In this document: piece after piece, positions 15,664-25,924 of the stretch | Numbering within the stretch: the stretch's first letter is position 1 | Layout: each line of letters begins with the position of its first letter | Source of the DNA: Agromyces tardus | GTDB lineage: Bacteria > Actinomycetota > Actinomycetes > Actinomycetales > Microbacteriaceae | Direction of reading: 5' to 3' | DNA length: 64,000 bases | Assembly (NCBI RefSeq): GCF_003710805.1 | Contig: NZ_RHHB01000006.1 | Span: 62,001 to 126,000 of the forward strand | Translations under genes and position numbers: made by a program | The notes under the pieces: generated by a model | Told to the model about the DNA's origin: nothing | Database searches by the model: none | What the model saw: the letters and a program-made list of their open reading frames with translations, nothing else

Positions 15664-17583
15664 TCAGTCGCCGCGCAACGCCCGCCGGTCGACCTCGAGG
15701 TCGACGAGCGCCCGCTGGAGGGCGGCGTAGGTCGCGGCATCCGCCCGGTCGGTGCGCTGCAGCCGGCCGAGCAGCTCCTGCTTCTGGCGCAGCAGCTCGC
15801 GGTCGACGAGGGCGCTCACGACGCCGCGCAGGTACGCCGTGAGCTCGGCCTCGCTCCGTTGCGGCACGGGCGCGACCGCGAGCTGCCGCACGAGCCCGGC
15901 GAACGGCTCGGGCACTTCGGAGACGACCGCGTCGACGGTGACCGCGCCGTTAGGGGGTGCGGATGCCAGCGCCGAGGCGATCCCGTCGCGCACGACGGCG
16001 AGCGACGCGTTGCCGAAGCGGCAGTCGACCCCGTGGCGCAGCAGGTCGGCGCCGACCGCCTCGGGGTACTGCAGCATGGCCTGCAGCGCGTCGCGCTCGA
16101 GCCGCGTCGACGGGTCGGCGGGCAGGTCGCCGATCGAGAACGGCCGTTCCACAGAGGCGGAGCCCGCCGGTGGGGGCGCCTGCGTTCGGTCGGCGGATGC
16201 CGCGCCCGCTCGCTGGTCGGCCGATCCCCCGCCTGCGCCACCGCCCGTGGCGCCGTTCGGCCGGTCGCGGCCGGACGCGCCCCGCACCGCCCGCGTGACC
16301 TCGCCGAGCTCCATGCCGAGCATGCGCGCGAGTTCGCGGGTGTATCCGGGCCGGAGCGACGGATCGCGGATGCCCGCGACCACCGGCGCGGCCGCGCGGA
16401 GCGCCGAGACGCGGCCCTCGACGGTCTCGAGGTCGAACCGCGAGAGCGTGTGCCGGATCACGAACTCGAACATGGGCGTGCGCGCATCGACGAGCGAGCG
16501 CACCGCGGCGTCGCCGCGCGCGAGGCGCAGGTCGCACGGGTCGAGCCCGTCGGGGGCGACGGCGACGAAGGTCTGCGCGGCGAACCGCTGCTCCTCGGCG
16601 AACGCGCGCATCGCCGCCTGCTGGCCCGCCGCGTCGCCGTCGAAGGTGAAGACGACCTCGCCGACGCCCGAGTCGTCGCCGAGCACGCGCCGCAGCACCT
16701 TGATGTGCTCGACGCCGAACGACGTGCCGCAGGTCGCGATCGCCGTGGTGACGCCCGCGAGGTGGCAGGCCATGACGTCGGTGTAGCCCTCGACCACCAC
16801 GACGCGGTGGCTCTTCGCGATGTCCCGCTTGGCGAGGTCGAGCCCGTAGAGCACCTGCGACTTGTGGTAGACGGCGGTCTCGGGCGTGTTGAGGTACTTC
16901 GGCCCGTTGTCGTCGTCGAGCAGCTTGCGCGCGCCGAAGCCGACGGTCTGCCCGGTGACGTCGCGGATCGGCCACACGAGCCGGCCGCGGAACCGGTCGT
17001 ACACGCCGCGGTCGCCCTGCGAGACGAGGCCGGATGCCGCGAGCTCCTCGGTGGTGAAGCCCTTGCCCTTCAGGTGGTTCGTGAGGGCGTCCCAGCTCTT
17101 GGGGGCGAAGCCCACGCCGAACCGTCGGGCCGCCTCGGCGTCGAATCCGCGCTCGCCGAGGAATCGGCGGCCCACCTCCGCCTCGGGCGAGCCGAGGCGC
17201 TCGAGGAAGAACTGCTCGGCCGCCTGGTTCGCCGCGAGGAGCCGTGCCCGATTGCCGTGGTCGGACGCCTGGCCGCCGTCTTCGTAGTGCAGCTCGTAGC
17301 CGATGCGCCCGGCGAGCCGCTCAACGGCCTCGGTGAACGACACGTGGTCCAGGCGTTGCAGGAACGAGTAGACGTCGCCGGATTCGCCGCAGCCGAAGCA
17401 GTGGTAGAAGCCGAGCTGCGGGCGCACGTGGAAGCTCGGGCTGCGCTCGTCGTGGAAGGGGCAGAGGCCCTTCATCGATCCCACGCCCGCGGACTTGAGG
17501 TTCACGTGCTCGCCCACGATGTCGGCGATGTTCGTGCGGGCCTTCACCTCATCGACGTCACTCTGTCGAATTCGGCCCGCCAT
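15664..17583 (-). CDS. dnaG: DNA primase
   Basis: A 639-residue enzyme that makes RNA primers for replication. The CHC2 zinc finger is at residues about 36-62 (CPFH ... CFGC). The TOPRIM core follows with VVVVEGYTDVMA (about 265) and VFTFDGDAAGQQA (about 315). A Gly/Ala-rich linker near 435-475 leads to the C-terminal helicase-binding domain. The ATG at 17583 is preceded at 7 nt by TAGGAT, so the mRNA may be leaderless, although GAGGGG is also present. It is downstream of dgt in the same direction. Confidence 0.96.
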   Translation of the reverse strand: MAGRIRQSDVDEVKARTNIADIVGEHVNLKSAGVGSMKGLCPFHDERSPSFHVRPQLGFYHCFGCGESGDVYSFLQRLDHVSFTEAVERLAGRIGYELHYEDGGQASDHGNRARLLAANQAAEQFFLERLGSPEAEVGRRFLGERGFDAEAARRFGVGFAPKSWDALTNHLKGKGFTTEELAASGLVSQGDRGVYDRFRGRLVWPIRDVTGQTVGFGARKLLDDDNGPKYLNTPETAVYHKSQVLYGLDLAKRDIAKSHRVVVVEGYTDVMACHLAGVTTAIATCGTSFGVEHIKVLRRVLGDDSGVGEVVFTFDGDAAGQQAAMRAFAEEQRFAAQTFVAVAPDGLDPCDLRLARGDAAVRSLVDARTPMFEFVIRHTLSRFDLETVEGRVSALRAAAPVVAGIRDPSLRPGYTRELARMLGMELGEVTRAVRGASGRDRPNGATGGGAGGGSADQRAGAASADRTQAPPPAGSASVERPFSIGDLPADPSTRLERDALQAMLQYPEAVGADLLRHGVDCRFGNASLAVVRDGIASALASAPPNGAVTVDAVVSEVPEPFAGLVRQLAVAPVPQRSEAELTAYLRGVVSALVDRELLRQKQELLGRLQRTDRADAATYAALQRALVDLEVDRRALRGD

Positions 17584-17590
17584 GCCCCTC

Positions 17591-17596
17591 ATCCTA
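17591..17596 (-). promoter_or_regulatory. -10 hexamer for dnaG
   Basis: TAGGAT on the minus strand, 7 nt before the dnaG ATG, in the 48-bp gap after dgt. It would allow transcription of dnaG independent of dusB-dgt. Confidence 0.45.
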
Positions 17597-17631
17597 TTCG
17601 CCGGATGCCGCGCCACGGCCGGTGCGGCCGA

Positions 17632-18888
17632 TCACCGCTGCACGAGTCGCTCGTACCACGCGAGCGCCGACTGGTCGGTGAGGCTCGCGACCTGGTCGAC
17701 GACGACCCTGCGCCGCGACGCGTCGTCGGGAGCGTGCCGCCAGTCCTCGGCGAAGCCGGCGTCGAGATGCGCGTCGCCCGCCTGCCAGAGCGTGTCGGCG
17801 AGTGCCGTGAGCACCTGCCGCTGCTGCGCGTAGATGGGCTGGCGTGTGTTCCTCGACATCACGAACGCGGCCACGATGCCCTTGAGCACCGCGATCTCGG
17901 CCTGGATCTCGCGCGGCACGATCACGTCGGCGTCGAAGCGGATCAGGCTCGCGAGCGGGAACGCCGCACGGGTGGCGTCGGTGGCGGCATGCGCGAACCG
18001 GCCGATGAGCTGGCTCGTGAGGTTCTTGAGGCGACCCTGGTCGCGCCGGCCGCCCGTGTACTCGGTGAGCCAGCCGTCGAGCGAGTCGAGCCGGTCGAAG
18101 GCCGCGATGAGCTCGTCGTGCGTGATGGCCCCGCCGATCCATTCGTACATCGAGGTGACGAGGTCGTCGTGGTCGACCCGGCTGCCGAGCGACGCGACGT
18201 CGATGTACCCGCCGACCACGGCGTCTTCGAAGTCGTGCACCGAGTAGGCGATGTCGTCGGAGAGGTCCATGACCTGCGCCTCGATGCAGAGCCGACGCTC
18301 GGGGGCGCCACGCCGCATCCATTCGAAGACCTCGAGGTCGCTTCGGTAGAAGCCGAACTTCTGCCGGCCCGAGGGGTCGGCGACGCCCGACTCCTCGGGC
18401 CACGGGTACTTGCAGCTCGCGTCGAGGCTCGCCCGGGTGAGGTTGAGGCCGTAGCTGCGGCCGTCGGGGCCGAACACCTTCGGCTCGAGCCGGGTGAGCA
18501 GTCGCAGGGTCTGCGCGTTGCCCTCGAATCCGCCGATGTCGGCCGCCCACGCGTTGAGCGCCTTCTCGCCGTTGTGGCCGAAGGGCGGATGGCCGAGGTC
18601 GTGCGCGAGGCAGGCGGTGTCGACGACGTCGGGATCGAGGCCGAGGCTCTCGGCGAGTTCGCGCCCGACCTGTGCGACCTCGAGCGAGTGGGTGAGGCGG
18701 TTGCGGGCGAAGTCGAGCCCGGCGGTGGGGCTCAGCACCTGGGTCTTGGCGGCGAGGCGGCGGAGGGCGCTGGAGTGCAACAGTCGAGCCCGGTCTCGCG
18801 CGAAGTCGCTGCGCCGGTTGGTGTGCTGCTCGGGCAGCAGCCGCTCGGCGTCGGTCTCGTCGTATCCGCCGAAGAGCCGGTCGCGCAC
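17632..18888 (-). CDS. dgt: Deoxyguanosinetriphosphate triphosphohydrolase family protein
   Basis: A 418-residue HD-domain enzyme that hydrolyses dGTP (or dNTPs) to nucleoside and triphosphate. The metal-binding His/Asp set is clear: RNRLTHSLEVAQVGRE (about residue 60-75) and CLAHDLGHPPFGHNGE (about 93-108), the second being diagnostic of the dGTPase family. The GTG at 18888 gives VRDRLFGGYDETD; it lies 2 nt after the dusB stop. The dusB-dgt-dnaG order is usual in actinobacteria and links nucleotide pools with replication. Confidence 0.93.
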   Translation of the reverse strand: MRDRLFGGYDETDAERLLPEQHTNRRSDFARDRARLLHSSALRRLAAKTQVLSPTAGLDFARNRLTHSLEVAQVGRELAESLGLDPDVVDTACLAHDLGHPPFGHNGEKALNAWAADIGGFEGNAQTLRLLTRLEPKVFGPDGRSYGLNLTRASLDASCKYPWPEESGVADPSGRQKFGFYRSDLEVFEWMRRGAPERRLCIEAQVMDLSDDIAYSVHDFEDAVVGGYIDVASLGSRVDHDDLVTSMYEWIGGAITHDELIAAFDRLDSLDGWLTEYTGGRRDQGRLKNLTSQLIGRFAHAATDATRAAFPLASLIRFDADVIVPREIQAEIAVLKGIVAAFVMSRNTRQPIYAQQRQVLTALADTLWQAGDAHLDAGFAEDWRHAPDDASRRRVVVDQVASLTDQSALAWYERLVQR

Positions 18889-18890
18889 GC

Positions 18891-20054
18891 TCAGCCGCCG
18901 CTCGTGTCGAGCTCGGCGTCGACGAGGGTGGTGCGGTCGTGGCCCGCGAGCTCCTGCGAGTCGAGCCAGCCGTCGGGCAGCGCCGGGTTCTTCGGGGTGC
19001 CGGCGCGGCCGCGCGGCCCCTCGGCACCCTCGCCCGGGTAGGGCATCGACCAGTCGAGCGTGCCGAGCAACTCGTCGAGCTGGGCGAGCGACTCGACGGT
19101 GGCGAGCTTCGCCCGCAGCTCGCCGCCGACCGGGTAGCCCTTGAAGTACCAGGCGACGTGCTTGCGGATGTCGCGGCATCCGCGGTCTTCGCTGTCGAAG
19201 AACTCGGTGAGCAGCTCCGCGTGGCGGCGGAAGGTGCGCGCGACGTCGCCGAGCGAGGGCTCCGCCTTGCGCTCCTCGCCCCGGAAGCCCGCCGCGAGGT
19301 CGCCGAAGAGCCAGGGGCGGCCGAGGCAGCCGCGACCCACGACGACGCCGTCGCAGCCGGTCTCGGCGACCATGCGCAGGGCGTCGTCGGCCGACCAGAT
19401 GTCGCCGTTGCCGAGCACCGGCACGGTCGTGACGGCCTGCTTGAGCTCGGCGATCGCCGACCAGTCGGCGTTGCCCGAGTAGAACTCGGCGGCGGTGCGC
19501 GCGTGCAGCGCGACCGCGGCGACGCCCGCGCCCTCGGCGATGCGGCCGGCCTCGAGGAAGGTGAGGTGGTCGGCGTCGATGCCCTTGCGCATCTTGATCG
19601 TGAGCGGGATCTCGCCCGCGGCCTGCACGGCACCCTCGACGATGTCGCGGAAGAGCCCGCGCTTCCACGGCAGCGCCGCTCCCCCGCCCTTGCGGGTGAC
19701 CTTGGGCACCGGGCACCCGAAGTTGAGGTCGATGTGGTCGGCACGGTCTTCGGCGACGAGCATGGTGACGGCCTCGGCGACCGTCTTGGGGTCGACGCCG
19801 TAGAGCTGGATGGACCGCGGCGTCTCGGACTCGTGGTGGGTGATGAGCCGCATCGATTCGGGCGTGCGCTCGACGAGCGCACGCGACGTGATCATCTCGC
19901 TCACGTAGAGGCCGGCGCCGAACTCGCGGCAGAGCCGGCGGAAGGCCGTATTGGTGATGCCCGCCATGGGGGCGAGCACGACGGGCACGTCGAGTTCGAT
20001 GGGGCCGATCGCGAGCGGCCGTTGCGGAGTGGTGGTGGTGGAAGGCATCAGCAT
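18891..20054 (-). CDS. dusB: tRNA-dihydrouridine synthase, DusB type
   Basis: A 387-residue flavoenzyme that reduces uridines in the tRNA D-loop. The N-terminal TIM barrel has APMAGITNTAFRRLCREFG (about 30-48), the FMN-binding segment, and the catalytic-Cys motif DLNFGCPVPKVTRKGGGA (about 113-130). HARTAAEFYSG and LGNGDIWSADDAL are also typical. ATG 20054 (MLMPS) or 20048 (MPS) can serve; the conserved TGGGAGAATCG upstream gives either GGGAG as Shine-Dalgarno or GAGAAT as -10. Downstream genes are dgt and dnaG. Confidence 0.95.
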   Translation of the reverse strand: MLMPSTTTTPQRPLAIGPIELDVPVVLAPMAGITNTAFRRLCREFGAGLYVSEMITSRALVERTPESMRLITHHESETPRSIQLYGVDPKTVAEAVTMLVAEDRADHIDLNFGCPVPKVTRKGGGAALPWKRGLFRDIVEGAVQAAGEIPLTIKMRKGIDADHLTFLEAGRIAEGAGVAAVALHARTAAEFYSGNADWSAIAELKQAVTTVPVLGNGDIWSADDALRMVAETGCDGVVVGRGCLGRPWLFGDLAAGFRGEERKAEPSLGDVARTFRRHAELLTEFFDSEDRGCRDIRKHVAWYFKGYPVGGELRAKLATVESLAQLDELLGTLDWSMPYPGEGAEGPRGRAGTPKNPALPDGWLDSQELAGHDRTTLVDAELDTSGG

Positions 20055-20106
20055 CGATTCTCCCAGATCACGGGCCACTCCCGGTCGGGCGCCCCGGCCC
20101 GGGGCT

Positions 20107-20112
20107 TACGAT
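20107..20112 (+). promoter_or_regulatory. -10 hexamer for the YbaK-type gene
   Basis: TACGAT, 28 nt before the ATG at 20141; the short leader contains GGAGG, so this gene has a conventional Shine-Dalgarno unlike several neighbours. Confidence 0.45.
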
Positions 20113-20140
20113 GCTGGAAGTCGGACGTGTGGAGGACGAG

Positions 20141-20632
20141 ATGACGGACGAGGTCGCGGCAGGGCTCACGGGCGTCGAGCGGGTGCGGGCGGATGCCGCG
20201 GCCCGCGGCCTCGACATCGAGGTGATCGAGCGGCCGGCCGCCCGCAGCCTCGAGGAGGCGGCCGAGCTCATGGGCATCACGCCCGCCGACATCGTGAAGT
20301 CGCTCGTGGTGAAGCGCAGCGACGACACCTACGTCTTCGCGCTCGTTCCCGGTGGTCGCAAGATCAGCTGGCCGAAGCTGCGCGGGCTCCTCGGCGTCAA
20401 CAAGCTCCAGTTGCCGGATGCCTCGCTGGCCCTCGCCGCAACGGGCTACGAGCGCGGCACCATCACGCCCCTCGGCTCGACGACCGCGTGGCCCGTCGTG
20501 GTGGACGCCACGATCGCCGGCCGGCGCGTGTCCATGGGCGCGGGCGAGCACGGGCGCAGCCTCTTCGTCGAGGCCGACGAGCTCATCCGCGCCCTCGACG
20601 CGACCGTCGCGGACGTCAGCGACCCCGAGTGA
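20141..20632 (+). CDS. YbaK/EbsC-type aminoacyl-tRNA deacylase
   Basis: A 163-residue single-domain protein of the YbaK/ProX family, which hydrolyses mischarged tRNA (for example Cys-tRNA-Pro) in trans. The conserved lysine segment DIVKSLVVKRSDD (about residues 49-61), ALVPGGRKISWPKLRGLLG and the C-terminal GSTTAWPVVVDATI with GAGEHGRSL fit the family. ATG 20141 is chosen over 20111 because GGAGG lies 7 nt upstream. It is on the opposite strand to its neighbours. Confidence 0.9.
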   Translation: MTDEVAAGLTGVERVRADAAARGLDIEVIERPAARSLEEAAELMGITPADIVKSLVVKRSDDTYVFALVPGGRKISWPKLRGLLGVNKLQLPDASLALAATGYERGTITPLGSTTAWPVVVDATIAGRRVSMGAGEHGRSLFVEADELIRALDATVADVSDPE

Positions 20633-20638
20633 GCCGGT

Positions 20639-20710
20639 CGTCGATCGAGGAGCGCCCGACGGAGGAGGACGAAACCCCGTCGATCGAGGAGCGCCCGACG
20701 GAGGAGGACG
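20639..20710. repeat. Two-copy direct repeat, 33 bp, period 39
   Basis: Copies at 20639-20671 and 20678-20710 are identical over 33 bp (starting CGTCGATCGAGGAGCGCCCG) and separated by AAACCC-type filler. They begin 7 bp after the YbaK-type stop. Neighbouring repeat B has the same 39-bp period, so the two families form one intergenic repeat block. Confidence 0.85.
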
Positions 20711-20731
20711 CGTATCGAGATCACTCCGAGC

Positions 20732-20805
20732 GGGTCTCGATACGGCGCTGCGCGCCTACTCGACCGACGGGGGTCTCGATACGGCGCTGCGCGCCTACTC
20801 GACCG
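20732..20805. repeat. Two-copy direct repeat, 35 bp, period 39
   Basis: Copies at 20732-20766 and 20771-20805 are identical (start GGGTCTCGATACGGCGCTGC). Each contains an internal inverted repeat GGCGC-TGC-GCGCC. The type (TCGATACG...CTACTCGACC) resembles dispersed intergenic repeats of Microbacteriaceae. On the minus strand the second copy supplies the last codons and the TAG stop of the miniprotein gene at 20795. Confidence 0.85.
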
Positions 20806-20923
20806 GCGCAGACGGGTTGAAGCAGACGTCGCCCTCGCAGACCATCGCGGCGGGGTCGCCGGTCACCATCGTGAAGGGCGCGGGCGCCACGGCATCCGTC
20901 GCCGTCGTCGCCTCGTCGCTCAC
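20795..20923 (-). CDS. 42-aa Cys-X4-Cys miniprotein coupled to the DsbA/FrnE gene
   Basis: A short gene whose GTG at 20923 overlaps the DsbA-family stop as GTGA. The product has 42 residues: an acidic/Ala-Thr N-terminal part and a C-terminal motif MVCEGDVCFNP (about residues 27-37) with two cysteines four residues apart, the only cysteines present. Small actinobacterial proteins with a Cys-x-x-x-x-Cys turn near the end are familiar beside thiol oxidoreductases, but I know no assigned function. Redox partner, metal site or regulator of the oxidoreductase are all possible. The stop lies inside a repeat copy, so the natural C-terminus may have been altered by repeat insertion. Confidence 0.65.
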   Translation of the reverse strand: MSDEATTATDAVAPAPFTMVTGDPAAMVCEGDVCFNPSAPVE

Positions 20924-21585
20924 GCGGCCGCCTCGTCGCGCTCTCCGGCCACCTGCGTGAGCACCTGCGAGAAGACCTCGGCCGGCTGGGCGCCCGAGAC
21001 GCCGTACTTCCCCTCGAAGACGAAGAACGGCACGCCGTTGATGCCGTACGCGCCCGCCTGGGCGATGTCGGCCTGCACGGCGGCGCCGTAGCGGCCGGAC
21101 TCGAGCGCCTCGCGTGCGGCATCGGCGTCGAGGCCGACTTCGGCGGCGAGCGAGACGAGCTCGTCGACCCGGCCGAGGTGACGGCCCTCGGAGAAGTACG
21201 CGCGGAACAGGCGCTCGGAGAGCTCGAGCTGGCGGCCGTGCTCCTTCGCGAAGTGCAGCAGCTCGTGCGCCTGCAGCGTCTTGGTGTGCCGCAGCGCGTC
21301 GAAGTCGTAGTCGAGCCCCTCCGCGGCGGCGATGCCGGTGACGCGCTCGAGCATCTGGTGCACCTGCTCGGCGGGCAGGTGCTTGTGGCCGGCGAGGAAG
21401 TCGACCTCCGACCCCTCGAAGTCGATGGGGGTGTCGGGTGCGAGCTCGAACGAGTGGTACTCGATCTCCACCGCGGGTGCGTCGTCGCCGAGCGCGGCGA
21501 TGCCGCCCTCGAGGTGCCGCTTGCCGATGTAGCACCACGGGCAGGCGATGTCGGACCAGATGTCGATCTTGATCGGTTCACTCAC
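20920..21585 (-). CDS. DsbA-family thiol oxidoreductase, FrnE type
   Basis: A 221-residue cytosolic thioredoxin-fold protein: no signal peptide, and the active site CPWC is at residues about 15-18 (IWSDIACPWCYIGKRHLE). The alpha-helical insert and the cis-Pro segment GINGVPFFVFEGKYGVSGAQP near the C-terminus match the FrnE/2-hydroxychromene-2-carboxylate isomerase-like branch of DsbA. The GTG start at 21585 is chosen since conserved sequence begins at SEPIKID. It lies 75 bp after uppS and its stop overlaps the start of the 42-aa Cys-X4-Cys gene. Confidence 0.92.
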   Translation of the reverse strand: MSEPIKIDIWSDIACPWCYIGKRHLEGGIAALGDDAPAVEIEYHSFELAPDTPIDFEGSEVDFLAGHKHLPAEQVHQMLERVTGIAAAEGLDYDFDALRHTKTLQAHELLHFAKEHGRQLELSERLFRAYFSEGRHLGRVDELVSLAAEVGLDADAAREALESGRYGAAVQADIAQAGAYGINGVPFFVFEGKYGVSGAQPAEVFSQVLTQVAGERDEAAA

Positions 21586-21660
21586 GATGTATGCGAACGG
21601 ATGCGACGACCCGTGTATTCCCGGAGCGGCACGCGCCACGCGGCATCCGCTCGCCCCTCG

Positions 21661-22473
21661 CTACGCGCCCGAGGACGTGGGCGTGTCGACCGCACCGCCG
21701 AAGCGGCGGTTGCGCGAGGCGTAGAGCTCGACGGCCCGCCACAGGTCGACCCGCGAGAAGTCGGGCCAGAGCGTGTCGAGGAACACCATCTCGGCGTACG
21801 CCGACTGCCAGAGCAGGAAGTTCGAGGTGCGCTGCTCCCCCGAGCTGCGCACGAAGAGGTCGACGTCGGGCAGCTCGGGCACGTAGAGCCGCTTGCCGAT
21901 GAGCTTCTCGGAGACCGCCGAGGGCCGCAGGCGACCGGATGCCACGTCGTCGGCGATCGACCGCACGGCATCGGCGATCTCGGTGCGGCCGCCGTAGTTC
22001 ACGCACATCGTGAGGGTCAGGGTGCTGTTGCCGGCGGTGAGCCGCTCGGCGAACTGCAGCTCGTTGATGACCGACGCCCAGAGGCGCGGCTTGCGGCCGG
22101 CCCAGCGGATGCGGACGCCCCACTCGTTGAGCTGGTCGCGGCGGCGGTGCAGCACGTCGCGGTTGTAGCCCATGAGGAAGCGCACCTCGTCGGGCGAGCG
22201 CTTCCAGTTCTCGGTCGAGAACGCGTAGACCGACAGGTGCTTCACGCCGATCTGGATCGCGCCGGCGACGACGTCGAGCAGCGCCGCCTCCCCCGCCTTG
22301 TGGCCCTCGATGCGGGTGAGCCCCTGCCGGTTCGCCCAGCGTCCGTTGCCGTCCATGACGATCGCGACGTGCTCGGGCACCGAGCCCTTCGGCATGGCCG
22401 GCGGGTGGATGCCGGTCCAGTCGATCGGGCGGTAGGGCACCGCATCCTTGTGCGTGTAGGGCTTCGGGGTCAC
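21661..22473 (-). CDS. uppS: Isoprenyl transferase (undecaprenyl diphosphate synthase family)
   Basis: A 270-residue cis-prenyltransferase making polyprenyl diphosphate for cell-wall lipid carriers. Motifs are complete: [18 protein letters not shown] (about 30-47, catalytic Asp), the [13 protein letters not shown] region (about 93-105), and [15 protein letters not shown] followed by E in the C-terminal diphosphate-binding region. The GTG at 22473 overlaps the recO stop as GTGA. Chain length of the product cannot be read off. Confidence 0.95.
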   Translation of the reverse strand: MTPKPYTHKDAVPYRPIDWTGIHPPAMPKGSVPEHVAIVMDGNGRWANRQGLTRIEGHKAGEAALLDVVAGAIQIGVKHLSVYAFSTENWKRSPDEVRFLMGYNRDVLHRRRDQLNEWGVRIRWAGRKPRLWASVINELQFAERLTAGNSTLTLTMCVNYGGRTEIADAVRSIADDVASGRLRPSAVSEKLIGKRLYVPELPDVDLFVRSSGEQRTSNFLLWQSAYAEMVFLDTLWPDFSRVDLWRAVELYASRNRRFGGAVDTPTSSGA

Positions 22474-23207
22474 TGCGGGGCGCTTTCTCGGGAGACGTGG
22501 GACAGGGAGCGGAGGCCGCGTTCGAGGTGCCACTGGGCGTAGGCGGCGACGATGCCGCTCGCCTGCGCGCGGTCGCGCTCGGGTGCCGCTTCCGCGTCGG
22601 CCCAGTCGCCGGCGAGGAGCGAGCCGAGGAGGCCGACCGTGGACGGGGCGATGCGCGGCGTGCCGGGCGGGGCGCACGTGTCGCAGACCACGCCGCCGAG
22701 CTGCACCACGACCGCCGTGTGCGGGCCCTCCCGCCCGCAGCGCGCGCAATCCTGGAAGCTCGGCGCCCAGCCCGCGAGGGCGAGCGCGCGCAGCAGGTAG
22801 GAGTCGAGGGTGAGGCTCGAGCCGTGCTCGGCACGCGCCAGCGAGCGCAGGGCGCCCACGAGCAGCAGGTACTGCTGCAACGATCCCTCGGACTCGGTGA
22901 GGCGGTCGGCGGCCTCGACCATGGCGTTCGCAGCCGTGTACGTGCCGTAGTCCTGGGTGATCTGCGCGCCGTACGAGCCGAGCGACTCGGCCTGGGTGAT
23001 CACGTCGAGCGTGCGGCCCTCGTAGAGCTGCAGGTCGGCGACCATGAACGGCTCGAGCCGCGCCCCGAACTTCGAGGCCGTACGACGCACGCCCTTCGCG
23101 ACGGCGCGCACCTTGCCGTGCCGCCGCGTGAGCAGCGTGACGATGCGGTCGGCCTCGCCCAGCTTGTGGGTGCGCAGCACGACGGCTTCATCTCGGTACA
23201 CGGGCAC
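22470..23207 (-). CDS. recO: DNA repair protein RecO
   Basis: A 245-residue recombination mediator acting with RecF/RecR to load RecA. The N-terminal OB fold opens with [20 protein letters not shown], and the later zinc-type cysteines are in CARCG and CDTC (about 155-185). GTG at 23207; 6 nt upstream is GAGAAT within TGGGAGAATCG, an element also found before lepA and dusB. The recO-uppS pairing is standard in actinobacteria. Confidence 0.94.
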   Translation of the reverse strand: MPVYRDEAVVLRTHKLGEADRIVTLLTRRHGKVRAVAKGVRRTASKFGARLEPFMVADLQLYEGRTLDVITQAESLGSYGAQITQDYGTYTAANAMVEAADRLTESEGSLQQYLLLVGALRSLARAEHGSSLTLDSYLLRALALAGWAPSFQDCARCGREGPHTAVVVQLGGVVCDTCAPPGTPRIAPSTVGLLGSLLAGDWADAEAAPERDRAQASGIVAAYAQWHLERGLRSLSHVSRESAPQ

Positions 23208-23352
23208 CCGTCGATTCTCCCACCGCGCGGGGCACGCCGCGCCGACCTGGCGGTGTGCCGGTGACATCCGCCCCCGAACCTCGCGCCGACGCCGTGCCGC
23301 GCCCGCGGTCGGCGGCACCGGGCGCGGCGACCGCGCGTGGTACAACCGAGGC

Positions 23353-24012
23353 ATGACCGTCGTGCCGTTCGAGATCCCGCTCTGGGCCGACCTCGCGGCG
23401 GTGGGCATCGGTGCGCTCCAGGGGGCGATGTTCGCCGGCCGCCTCAAGGAACGCCGCATCGACCTGCTCGGGGTCGCGCTCATCGGCATCATCGTGGGCC
23501 TCGGCGGCGGCCTGCTGCGCGACATCCTGCTCAACGAGCTGCCCGCCGCGATGCAGAGCAACTGGTACCTGCCGGTGGCCACCGCGGCCGCCCTGCTCGG
23601 CATGGCGCTCCAGCAGGTGTTCACGCGGCTGAACCCGCTCATCATCGCGCTCGACGCCGTGACGATCGGGCTCTTCGGCGCGATCGGCACGTCGAAGGCG
23701 CTCTCGTTCGGCGTGCCCGAGATCCCCGCGGTGTTCGTGGGCGTGGTCGCCGCGGTCGGCGGGTCGATCCTGCGCGACGTGTCGCTCAACCTGCCGATCG
23801 CGCTCATGCACGTGGGCTCGCTCTACGCGGTGGCCGCCGCCGCCGGCACCGTGCTGCTCGTGATGCTCGCGCTCGCGGGCGTGTCGATCCCGATCGCGGC
23901 GACCGTGTGCGTCGTCGTCACGACCGCGATCCGGCTCGGGTCGGTGCGCTTCGGCTGGAGCCTGCCGGAGCAACGGGCGATCGGCAGCTGGAAGGTGTGG
24001 CGCCGCGCCTGA
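23353..24012 (+). CDS. Trimeric intracellular cation channel (TRIC/UPF0126) family protein
   Basis: A 219-residue integral membrane protein with seven predicted helices. The hallmark internal duplication is visible: [12 protein letters not shown] (about residues 50-61) and [12 protein letters not shown] (about 135-146), each a Gly-rich turn that lines the pore in prokaryotic TRIC channels. The ATG at 23353 has TACAAC exactly 6 nt upstream, again suggesting a leaderless transcript. Monovalent cation conduction is expected from family data. Confidence 0.9.
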   Translation: MTVVPFEIPLWADLAAVGIGALQGAMFAGRLKERRIDLLGVALIGIIVGLGGGLLRDILLNELPAAMQSNWYLPVATAAALLGMALQQVFTRLNPLIIALDAVTIGLFGAIGTSKALSFGVPEIPAVFVGVVAAVGGSILRDVSLNLPIALMHVGSLYAVAAAAGTVLLVMLALAGVSIPIAATVCVVVTTAIRLGSVRFGWSLPEQRAIGSWKVWRRA

Positions 24013-24066
24013 CGCCGCACTCCGCGGGCGCCGCGCCCGCCGAACGATCCGCGGCCCCCGACGCGA

Positions 24067-24098
24067 CGACGGGCCCCGCCACATGGCGGGACCCGTCG
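24067..24098. terminator. Bidirectional terminator between TRIC gene and leuA
   Basis: CGACGGG-C-CCCGCC (24067-24080) pairs with GGCGGG-A-CCCGTCG (24085-24098) with one mismatch around an ACAT loop. It lies between two convergent genes, 55 bp past the TRIC stop and 21 bp past the leuA stop. Confidence 0.8.
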
Positions 24099-24118
24099 AT
24101 CGAGTTCGCGTTCGGATG

Positions 24119-25909
<1,791 letters not shown>

Positions 25910-25924
25910 CTATTCGGGGGTTTC

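Noticed and set aside
15574-19041. A very long plus-strand open frame (over 1,100 codons) across dnaG and dgt
   Set aside because: It is antisense to the clear dnaG, dgt and dusB genes, has Arg/Val/Glu-biased shadow composition and no recognisable domain; such frames are expected at 70% G+C.
20639-20805. CRISPR array
   Set aside because: Only two copies of each repeat, spacers of 4-6 bp, no cas genes; these are dispersed intergenic repeats.
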